The position numbers and the translations under genes were made by a program. 64,000 nucleotides of DNA, from NCBI GenBank assembly GCA_933207985.1, contig OW240913.1, forward strand, positions 103,973,726-104,037,725, in the 5' to 3' direction. This DNA is from Pelobates cultripes. Taxonomy: Eukaryota; Chordata; Amphibia; Anura; Pelobatidae. Of this stretch, positions 41,801 to 53,800 are shown piece after piece. The first letter of the stretch is position 1; each line of letters begins with the position of its first letter. Under the pieces are notes generated by a model. That model worked only from the letters and a program-made list of their open reading frames with translations. It was not told where the DNA came from and did no database searches.

Positions 41801-44800
41801 TGCATCAAGGTTTCTTTCGTTAATTGATGTGTTTCTTCCGAATTCAAATTCATATGCCACCAAATGTCATTGTAAAGTTCATTGTTACAGAATAATGTTC
41901 CAGGATGGTTTTCCACTCCAGTAGGAAATCTATATTCCTCTTCTTCTGATCCTTCCTATTAACCTCTTTTTCTGAGTTGTAGGCAACAATCTGTGTCTTG
42001 TACTGTGAGGTGCTTTGATAGTCAATCTGGTTTTGTCAGTACCATGTTCCATCTTGAAAAACAGCTGGGTGTTGACAGTTATCAGCCTTTATTTCTTTTT
42101 CCGGTCATCTTCTGTCTGGAAACATAATAGCAATGTCCAGAATTAGCATAGCACTTCTTTTCAGCATAAGAAGGCTGTTTGCGGTAGTCACTCAATGATA
42201 AACTATATGGCAAAGTATTTTCTTAATCACCTTCATAGGTGCATCCAAAGTCTTTCACTAGCATCTGTCTCGTCTTTTTCTGTTTCCTGCATACTTTGCT
42301 ATCATCGTTCAGTCCATTATTAGGATTTGTAATAGTCCAATCACATCTTTCTCGTGCATAATCGTTTTTTTTGGAATGATCTCAATAGGTTCCTTGTGAA
42401 ATACCAGTGTAGGTCACATTAGCAATCATTTCACTGTGAGCTATGTGTCTCTTTTGAGATAGTTCTTGGAGGTAGTCCTCACGATCAAAGAACTTGTATA
42501 GTGTACAGTCCAATTCAGTTCAGTTGCTTCCTGCTTGTTAACATAATTCCAATGCAGTTTTAAAACGACAGCTAGGGTTGATGTTATGATAATGCTGCAG
42601 ATTGTAAGGAGGAGACACCATAACCAATTTTCTAGCATCCTTTTGCTTCTATCTTTGCATTTCTTTCTTACTGTATAAGATAATTCAGGTTCAGTCTGTT
42701 TTCTCCAGAGTCTTTCTTATAATGATGTTGATGATTCATTTTTCATACATTCCATATTAACTGTGAATGTATCACGTCTGTCTGTTCATCCTTCTCCTTC
42801 ACATTTGCAGATTCAGATGTCAGATCATGATTCAGTCTGTTACGTGGCTATGATTCTGGTGGCTTTTCTGTCGTCCTCTGTTTGTTTTATCTTGCCATCT
42901 TTAACAGCATCCACTGTGTCAGTCAGTGGTTCTGTGAACGTCCTGGAAGTATTTTAGCAGGTTGTAAAATATCAAATTCACTGTTCTCTGTTGGCTCTGA
43001 TTGTTCTGTAGTAAAAGCTCTCGGAGTCGCCCTCTCCAGGACAAGCTGGCCAACAGAAGGAAATAGGTGGTGGTGCAAGGCGAGGTGGGCTGGAAAAAAA
43101 ACCCCTAAATTTCTCTAATCGAACCAATGGTTCTAAGCTCTCCCTGGTGCAGAAATATGTTTGTCAGTGAAAAACATGTAACATTTCATATGGTGTCTCA
43201 CCATTTGTATCATCAGGTATGTTGTGAATGCTTATCTGTACCATAGGAATAAATAGATACCACTGTGTGGGGCAAGCAGCTAGTAACTTGGTTAATAATC
43301 ATTTAACCTCAGCATTCTCCCAGACCACAACCCCACTTCTTTGGGGGTGGTTGGGGCACTGAAATCCCAAAGTAACCCAAATGTGGTTGCCCAGTTTTAG
43401 GTTTCCTTTGCAGTAAGTGCAGGACCACCATCCAAATGGATGGTCCTGGGATTATCAAATGCATACTAAGGAAGTGAGACTAGAAAACGTGGCATCAGAG
43501 GTTGCACTTCGCACAGGATATATCCAAGTAAACCTGGTACATGCATCAACACATACAAAAACATATTTATAACCATGAGATGTTGGCAAACTTCCAATAT
43601 ATAGCAATTCAAAAAGTATGTTAGATATTAATATTTCAATAAACAGTACATCAGTAATGTGGCAATAAGCAAATGCTTATGATTACTAAACACATGAATT
43701 ACAATATTTCCCATTTTGTGACCATCAATATTCCTTTTCAGGAGTCAGAAGTACATAACCTCTCTCTATAAGAGCTTGTCCTAGCCATGAAAAAGCTTTT
43801 AGGGCAAGTCCATCTTTCCTCTATAGGAAGAACAACCAACATATTACCTTCAATGGTTATTATGTAATTAACCCCTGTAAACGATAGGAGTATTTATGCG
43901 GATACCAGGTGGATAAGGTCTGGATATCCTTGCAAGCATAAACTCTGCATCATGACTGAGAGATAGGGTATGCGATGTGATCCAGTGACCACAGAAAAGC
44001 ATGGTAGACACATTGCATCAAAGTGCCTGTTAATGACCAACTACATGAGGAGAGGGACCATGCTTTGTTATAAGCATGTCCATACACGTATTACAATGCC
44101 AGGCTTTCAATTTGTTACCACAAAGCAAAATGCAGTTGTGGATATAAACTCACGACGTATCGTAAGAAAAACTGTCTGAACACCAGACTGAGACCCGAGT
44201 TCAGTGAGCAGTGGACCAAAATAGATAAATGAAATCTTATCAATTACTATACTTTCAATATACTTTATTTAAATTACTTTATTCTCTGTATTAACTATGA
44301 AATATTAAAGTTAAAACAATAACATTTAAAAGCCAACTTTTAGTGTGGATAGGAATTACAAGGCCGTTCATAATGTGAGATAAAGAACAGCTTTTTTTTT
44401 TTTTAAATCCGAATAGTCTGTGAACACAAAATGACCTTGCGCTGAAAACTCACTTGCAGGGGAAAAACAAAACCTCTTCTTTTTTCTTTTTCTTTAGTAA
44501 ATTAATTAATTAATTAAACATAGTTAGAACCTCCCTCAAAGTCCCGATGACTTTGCAAGAAACATGTCGTCCTTAAATACTGGGTAAGTCTATTAAACAG
44601 TGACATAGCATTGTTATCCTGTATATCATGTTGTCACAGCTATAATGTGCAGTATAACAAACTATTTTATAAGTGTTGTGCAAAGTGTTCATTAAAAGCC
44701 AGTGATCTAGCGTGCTATAGAACATTTATTTATTTATTCTTTAAAGCTCTGACCTCAATTGGCAAAGCAATATTGTAATGGTGTCCATTGCAATCTGCTG

Positions 44801-47800
44801 TTTTACTTTCAAAAATTCAGAATATGTTCAGAGATTTCTTGGGCAATAATAAATCCCCAAAAACAACAACTTTGCATTTATTCTAAACCTGCCGGTTGTA
44901 AACGTATTCTGTATATTTCTTGACATAAGTACTTGTACTTGAATCTGTTTAACAAAGCTATTTATATTGTGGTGTAAAATAAATATATTTTTATTTTTAT
45001 TATTTATTTATTTTAACATTGCTTAAATTTTAAAGATACCTACATATTTAATTAAATATCCTTTATATGTCTCTAAGGCATAAAATGTCTGCAAATTAAG
45101 ATTATATACAAAAATGCATGTTTTGGGTGTTCCGTGATTCCTTTTCTATCATTTATTTTTCTTTAAGTCTGGAATCTGATTCCTTTTGGGATGAGCACCC
45201 CTCTGAGCCCCCCAGTTTCAGAGGCTTCTTTGGAAGTGACCACTGAAAAGTATAGATTCTATAAAATAGATGTGAGGGGGCATTGGACAGTAATGTCACT
45301 TTAATTATACTTTTCATATAGCAGATATGTGATATCCAATGTGATTTAATATATCAGAGTATTATCACTTTAATAGACACAGCATTTTTTTATGCATTAT
45401 TATTTTTATTTTTTTCTTAAATTTTAATGTCTGTTTAGAATATTGCAGGCTTTGCGATATCACATTAATTTTGCATTAAATATATTCACAATGCTCTTAC
45501 AACATATTATTAAAATTAGCCTCTTTCAGAATTGTAGAATATGTGGTGGAACTGAATCCTCATATATGAGATTTGAAACTGTATTTTTATTTCTACTCTT
45601 TGCCCTTATCTGTATACATAATTGCGGCAGCATATAGTTTTTAAAGAAGCAATTATTTCACCCTTCATGTGTGGTTGACTGTGGACTTTTTAAAACCTAC
45701 TTTTTAATTTTTTATAAATCTGTTTCTGGCTTTGAGAGAGCAGGCTGCTGAATGCATGTAAATGCTCTTAATGCTTAGTCTCTATACATTTATTTATTTA
45801 ATCGTATTTTATAAAAACCTAGTTTATGAAATTCACTGAGATTACATGTGTCTGATCTGATTACAGTCAGTAGTACAATATAATTGTTCTAATTTCTTTA
45901 CTGCTAGTACAGTGGGATAGTACCACTGATTTAAGTAAGCCTTAATCCTGCCATTGCAATAGACTAAATACTGTACCTGAGTAAGCAAAGTCATTATGTG
46001 CAGGAATTGTGCACTTTAAATAGTAGAATACTTATGCTATTCTAGTGAATTGGGCTGGCTGCTTAACACCTCATTTAATATATTTTGGTCACATTTAAAG
46101 CTGTAAATGTATTTAAAATTTTATTTAAATAAGCCTTTAATAATTTCAGTTTAAAAGTTATCAGAGAACCTGTATAGTTACCATTTTATTTTGCCCCGCT
46201 TTATCTTACGTATATATTATTTTTAATTATTTTATAAATATTTATTTTTGCAGAGCATTTAGAGAAGCAAAGGATGTATAACCACCTGTTGCCCTTTTTT
46301 CTAGGAGGGTAGTATAATTTCAACTCTGTTTAGGAAAAAATATGAGCTAGTTGGCATATAGTACATAAAATACATGCTGCAGTGTACTGCATTGAATGCA
46401 TTTAAAAGCCATGTATTTTTCTTTATGGCTGTATGTAATAATGTTGTTCATAATTTGGAATATAAAACAACGACTTCTCAATTCCTTGGAATGTTTACAT
46501 GTCTCTATCTCCGCAACCTTGGCTGGAAATTCCAGACTCCAAAAATAGTTATGCTGTTATAATTCCTGATTTTCAATCAACAGCTAGCAAACTGACAATA
46601 TGGAAAATATCACTGTCTTACAAACTTTTCTTATATAGTGGACATTCGAATCCAGAACGCAGTAATGCAATAATTAAAAATCCTGTCTGTCTGTTGCATG
46701 AATGTTTTCATTAAGCCATAATGCAATTTTCTTTGCATTCTTGGAATTAGACTTCAAATTTCATCGCTCTGTCTTATCACTTTTCTTTTGACAACATTTT
46801 GCATTAATCTTTTTCCTGCGCATGCATACTAAGCAGCTACAAAGAGAACATATCCCCCTGTCTGCAATCCACTGTCCTGGAACTAACAGGCCATGCTATG
46901 CTGGTGTATTAGGCATATCAGGGAGTTTACCAAATATGTATATTTGTTCTATTATGATATTAGTTAAGATCCACAATTTCAGCATTGTATGCTAATAACA
47001 TTGTACCTGGCACCTGAACTCACAGTGCCTTGTTCACATTAAAATCATCTCTAATGATCTCTCTCTGAGTCTGGGCTACAAGTAGCTCAATAGATTCTTG
47101 ATATTTCAAGACTTGTGCCATGACAAAGTGTTGTGTCTTCTCTTACGTATAAGAGGTTACCTAGGTATTTATTTTATATTTAAAACTTCCAAGTACAATG
47201 TCCCTTCGTGGTCGCCAATTGTAACCGCTGGCGGTTCCCTTATTTACCACTATAATGTCTTAAAGCATAGAACTTAGTAGGGCTAACCATACAGATATCT
47301 TAGCCATAATTTTATATAGTTAGTAAGAGATCCTCTATTTACCATATATAAATAATTGAGAATACAATATAAAATAAGGATTGTCTTGGAAGCAAGATTG
47401 TCTTTTGGATATTTATTATATAAAAATATAAAATCCATTATAGCAGAGTTTATAAGATTTAAATTACATGCTTGCAAATATCATTAATCGGTTAACATAC
47501 CCTTCTGAACATGTCATCATGTCAGCCTCTCTGTCATTTTAAGATGGAGCAGCGTCTGTCTCCAAGTCTCTCCTCTGTGTCTTAACATTTAAAAGTACAC
47601 CTATTTATACCTTAGGTGTCTCCATTTTAGGTTACTGTAGTTCAAATATGAAAAAGTAACACTTCTTTTACTTTATTCAATTTAGGACCTCCCTTAATTT
47701 GGCAAACATACAAGGCCATAACTAAAGGGTGTATACGTCATGGAAATTTTCCTGACTTAGTTCAAGATGGCATCTTAAAGTCTGAATAGGTTATCTGTTG

Positions 47801-50800
47801 TTTATACTAAGTCGTAAGTGTACAGTCGTGGGAGATTCCCGATTTGGGGAAGTTCCATTAACTTGGGGTTACCACAGTATATTGTGTACTGCAAGAGTCG
47901 TAGCATAGCCTTGAAGCTTGTTTATGCATTATTGTATTTCGTCTGGGACAAAATGGCGCATACATATTATGCACTGAGGTTATTGCTTAAAGAAACAGTT
48001 ATGAAAAACAATATGTTCCATTTCTAACACCTTGTCAGTTTGCAATATCTCTTAAAGACAAAGTACACAGTTTAAGAAATACAACATTTCATTCTAAAAC
48101 TTGTAATATTTGCATTTGCCCGTAACAATAGTTTATTCACCGACTTGGGGGGAGGCAGAGGGAGTGGGGAGGCAGAGGGAGCTGCAGTACCAGGAATACA
48201 GCTCCAGGCACCATGACCACTGGTGCCAACCGCTAAAGTGTAATTATTGCAATTTTTATAAACTTAAATAATTACCTTGCAGGGTTAAGTCCTCTAGTGG
48301 CTGTCTATCAGACAGCCACTAGAGGGACTTCCGTGTTCTTAGAACACAAAAAGTGTAATAAACGACACTGGATTTCCTCACGCTATGTGAGGACCTCAAG
48401 CGTCGACGAAATCCCCATAGGAAAGCATTGATTAACGCTTTCCTATAGGGAGGTGTAATGCGCGGTCATTGTCGCGCATTAGGTCTCCCCCACCGATTGA
48501 CTGCGGGGGAGGAGATTAGGTGGAGCCTGACCTAGTGCAAAGGGACATCGGCGCTGGACTCTGGTAAGTCACTGAAGGGGTTTTAACCCCTTTAGCAACG
48601 TGGGGGGTGGGAGGGAGAGGGGCACTGGAGAGTCCCTTTAAGTGTGTGTGTTAAAAAAAAAAAAAACACAAAACCATTTGTGTCGTCGTTGAATAAGATT
48701 TTAGCATTTGAAATAATGCACTTTTAAAACTCATGAAAAACAAGTGTAATGTACCCAAACTAAGGGAAATAGTCCCTATGTGGGAGACAACTTTGTAACT
48801 TTGTCGATATCTCTTGTTGTACAAATTGTAATAGAATCATAAAGATAGACTATCTTTTTTTTAAATTTTATTTCAGATTGCAAGGAAACGGCATAAGGTT
48901 ATTGGTACTTTCAAGAGTCCTCATGGCCACACTAGACCCCCTGCATCCTTAAAGCACATCAGCCTAATGCCTCTTTCACAGATCAAGAAAGTGCTTGACA
49001 TTCGGGAGACTGAAGGTCAGTGCATATTTAAAAATAAATAAATTAAAATATCCAAGTAGTTTTGTACCCATTGTTTTCTTATATGCCTCATTACGCCAAA
49101 ACAGTCATTTCAATGTCAAGTCTGTTCTCGAACAGCCATGTTCCAATAATGTGTTTAAAATGCTAAATTTAGTGAGCTCTGTTAATTTTCATGACACATT
49201 TCTTCCATCTGGTTCTGTCTGTAAATCAACAGTGGTTTGATAGTTTAAGGCTAAATATAGCTGTTGATTTAAATAAAAGATCATTATCTTGGTTGAAAGA
49301 TAATACTCCTTTGTAAATGTACCATATTTTTTTAATTTTATTTTTAAATTTCAAAAAAGCTTTTTAAAATTTTTATTTTAATTGTCTGAAGGGCAATCCG
49401 ATCTCTACAGTTTATTTATTTTTGTATTTAAAACTGCATTGACAGTCTGCTCCCACTTGAACATTGAAATCTTATTCGAAGAGATCACTATGCTTGTTCT
49501 CTTCGTACCACAATTTTATGTAGCCGAAGTACAGACCTCTAAATACTCCAGGTACATGCTCTTGTTTGGATATAGGCTCAGATAATCTCTGCTGTAAGCA
49601 GTTTACAATAACATTAACTAATTAGCCATTTTGTTTTGGTTCCAAACTCTATGCAGGAATAAGTGCAGTAGAGAGTAGGTCTTCATAAGCAGCCATTGAG
49701 CAATTGCATGAAATCATAGGCCTATTCATGTCAAAGGTGAATGAGACATGTTCTTAGAATATGGTCCACTTTTTTGTTCATGGTACATTTTGTAAAATAC
49801 AGATATAAAAAAAATATATTATGTATTTTATATATATTTGTATATTTATATTTTGTTACTCGCATTCTTTGTTATGCTGCTGTTGGTTAAGGAGACAGAA
49901 GTTCAAAGCAGGTATGTCGCTGCTTAATTTGCAAGACCCCTGACAGTGATATTGTCTGGTGACCATAGGAGGCAGGGAAATGTAGGTTATGTTTATCTGA
50001 ACCTGTCCATCGCAGGAGCCGCCATGATCTTTTGTTCTCTTCCACTTCCAGGAGCCAATCTCCACGCTGTACTATTGCATATGCACAATGGTACAGCGTT
50101 GATGTCTATAGAGAAGGCCGCGAGATTCTCCATAGAGAAAGTTCCACTCCCTGGAGAAATACAGAGTCAAAGCAGGGACTTGGTATATATAATCACTATA
50201 TCTCGTGAATGACATTGTTGGAATTTCACTGAAATTCTAACCCAATGTATTAAATAATCATTTTTGGATAGGGGATGACAAAGCCACTTTAACATGTTAA
50301 AGACATTGCACACTTCTTCTGCAGAAAGGATTACTGCTCCTCCTTTAACTGGTGGAATAGAGGTGATAGTGTACACATAACTATGGATTTTAAGAATATT
50401 TCGGTAGTCCTACATTATTTTTTTTGAAAGGTGCCAGTAATCCGAATTTCATTACTCGAAGAAAAACTAAATTGCGCATGTAGAAGTAATTGAGACATAA
50501 GAGATACAGTATCATTTTTCTCAACTGTTTTCTGTTAAACCTAGATATGTTGTAGTGACATGAAACTTAAAGGGACACTATAGTCACCAGAACTACAGCT
50601 TATTGAATTTGTTCTGGTGAGGATAATCATTACCGTCAGGCCTTTTGCTGTAAAGACTGTCTTTTCAGAGAAAATGCAGTTTTTACATTACAGCCTAGTG
50701 ATAACTTCACTGGCCACTCCTCAGATGTCTGTTATGATCCTTCCTTCCTGGGTCATGGCTGCCTAAAATGCATCCAAACATTCAGTATCTCATCCCTCTG

Positions 50801-53800
50801 CATGCAGACAATGAACTTTCCTCATAGAGATTCATTGATTTAATTTATCTCTGAGGAGATGCTGTTTGGCCAGGGCTGTTTTTGAATCATGCTGGGTCTG
50901 CCCCTGGTCTGCCTCCTTGTCAGTCTCAGCCAATCCTATGGGAAAGCATTGTGATTGGATCAGGCCACCACTTCTGATGTCAGCAGACTGCTTGTTTTCC
51001 TGAGTCTAACAGCAGCAAGAATTACAGCTTCAAGCTTGAATACAGTAAGATTTTGCTATATTTATGGAGGCATGATGGACCCAGAGGGGCTAGATGGTGG
51101 GTCTAACACTATAGGGTCAGGAACAAAACATGTATTCTTGACCCTATAGTGATGCTTTAATATTGATTTAAATAAATGGGTTTTATGCTACTGCACATTT
51201 TGCAGGATTTTGCTGATTAGTTGTCTTTGTTGTTTAAGTCCTGGGGATAATATTACACATGTTCCTTTTCATATAGAATTAAGACGCCTGTCTAAGCAGT
51301 GAATCTCAAATGCAACCAATGTTTTGGAGAGGTTTTTTGTTTGTTTTTTTTTAAACCTAGATATCACTATTAGTGTTGGTGAATCGGTTTTAGTTTCGTT
51401 TTGTAAGATGCCAAAAGAAACATTCCATGCCATCCTCCAAAGAGTGGGCTTTAATGCAGTTAGGACTGCATGGAATGTCCTGCAGTTTTAGTGTGAGCAG
51501 GATTAAAGCCCTGCTTGCACCGGGGAGTCCAAGGTATCAGTCGACACCAGGAGCTCTCCACTGTCAGTCTGGCAAATATCTTGGGGAGGGGGTGATCCAC
51601 CCTGGGTGCCACTTACATTGTAAGGGGTGGCTGGGGGGGGGTAGCTTTCTTCTATTTTTGGCAGGTCCTCTCGTCAACTCTCTAAAGCCCTTGTCATCAA
51701 AGGGTTGCCTGGGTTACCAAGGCAATGTTTAGCGCGGCATACCAGGCTCGCAAGAGTTGGAGGGAGGACCTGCCGAAAACAGAAGATGGCAAGTGCTGGG
51801 TCCCGGTTGCTTCCTCTACAAAGAGAGTACTACACACTGTACTATAACTGTATTATATCGGTACTACACACAAATTTAATACAGACATGGGCAGCGTACA
51901 CACAGCCACTGGACCACCAAGGAGTGGAATGTTCCCCTCCTTGGCTATAGTTAAAAGGCAGGAAGAGGTGATGAATATCTGAACCGGGTATCAGCCCAAA
52001 AGCCCACAGATGATTAGTATCAGCCCTTGAAAATTAATATCGGTCGATCCCTAATAAGCAATGCTCAAAGTGCTGTATTACACCAATTTAAGTGGGCATT
52101 TAAATCCCTATAGCCTGTAATGCACTGATAGCAGGGTTATAGCCCTGCTGACATAAGGAAACACAGGTATTCGTAAATACCTGGGGCTCGCTTGTCATGG
52201 TCATTCTTTTAGTGGCCCCCAGGCTGACGGATTAATTGTATGCTTTGCTCAGTGATTCTAGGGCTATTTTCCAGCACATGGCTAAAGTTTATTTCTATTA
52301 ATGCATACTATTCCTAGTATGGTTAAAGAATAGTGGGAAATGCAAGGTCTTTGCATTTTTAAAGGAACACTATAGTGTTAAAAACCGTTTATCCCACTTT
52401 CACCCTATTTAATAAGTAACAAAATCCCACAGGAAAGCATTTGATTGCCTGAGCTCATCAATTCTAATTGGAACTGCAGCTCCTGGTGTGGGTGGGGATC
52501 GCTGTTGCTGCTTGCTGGTGGAACTTTGAAAGTGATCATTTTTAATTTTATAATGGTATTGAGCTCACTGCAGGCGTTTCCACTTTAAGCTTGCTTTAAT
52601 CTTTACCTACCACTGCCTGCATCTTCCCTCACAGAAATGTTTGCACATGGTATCATGGTGTTGTAAAATGCCACACACTGCGTTTGTGGAGGATACACTT
52701 GCATGTACTTTGTTGGCCGTTTTGCCTTTGTAGTCTCCAACCTGGCAGCTTACACATAAAATAAATGTATTCATATTACTTGTCATGTACATTTGCATCC
52801 AATTTTAACTCTGTATTGATGAAATGTTATTTTAGTGAAACCTTGGTATAAGAAATGGCAAGATATTACATGCTAGGTTTAAAATTCTCCAATTGCATAT
52901 CATTCATCTAAAACTGCATTTATCAATTAATTTGTTTTGGTAACAGAGACCTCAAATAGAAATCCATCATGTTCAATAGTAGATATTCCTTTTAATTATC
53001 AGCTGCTTTTAGATTTCTAATGGCAACACATCACCGCACAGTAATGTCATTGTGCCCTGCTGGTTTGAATTGTGCCTTTAAGCAGCTGCTTACTAATATG
53101 TAAATTGCTTGGTTAAATCATCACAAGTAGGTCATAGAACTTCAAAACTCTTTCTACCCAAAAAACAATGTACTTATTCTTGAGTAACTGTCTGCAAATT
53201 TCTATTTTTAAACCAGAGTAATATTTCCTTTTATATTTGCAGACTGCCATAATGCGTTTGCTTTGGTAGTGCGACCTCCGACAGAACAGGCAAACCAGCT
53301 ATTTAGTTTCCAGCTGACAGCAGAGGAGCCTCCTAAAGTGGATTGGCTGAAGATGCTGTGCCGGCATGTAGCCAACACCATTTGCAAAGCAGATGCTGTA
53401 AGTTCTCTCCTACTGGTATATCCATGTCACTGTATTTAAAGTGCTTCCAACACTCTGTTTTACTTTTATAACATTATCAACTGTTCTCCTTCTGTTTTTC
53501 TGGCAATGAAAGTTAATTCTCGGTACAGCCTTGTTTCCTTGGAGATGTTGAGTGATCTTTTGAGTTCCGCACATTGTGGTTGTTCATACTGACAACTTTG
53601 CTGTTAGTCATTTGTTTAGTTTGAGACATTGCCACATTTCTACACCATCTTGGATATTTTACAAAGCTCTACTATTCTATAAATCACGCTTTTATGTCTC
53701 CTCAGATTTTTGATCAACTACAAGGCATTAAATAGGTAGAGGGACACTGTTGGGCACACGATAGCTCTATTGCCTGTGTTCAGTAGAGTTTAAAAAGAAA

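Larger units (their letters stand above)
38351..48127 (-). mobile_element. endogenous retrovirus, 9.8 kb, inserted on minus strand in intron 20
   Basis: Two direct repeats of 914 and 908 bp bound it, both starting TGTAAC and ending GTAACA. ATAG is duplicated at 38347-38350 and 48128-48131, a 4-bp target duplication. On the minus strand the primer site lies 2 nt inside the 47220 LTR and a purine run (AATGGAGAGGG) abuts the 39264 LTR, fixing the orientation. An integrase-like remnant and, closer to the 3' LTR, envelope-like frames occur in the expected order. All genes are broken and no intact gag or pol is visible. The integrase similarity suggests a spuma/ERV-L-like (class III) relative; that placement is tentative. 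Confidence 0.9.

Noticed and set aside
39265..47199. Possibility of an intact retroviral gene set
   Set aside because: All recognisable pieces contain stops or frameshifts and no long open frame exists on the element strand.
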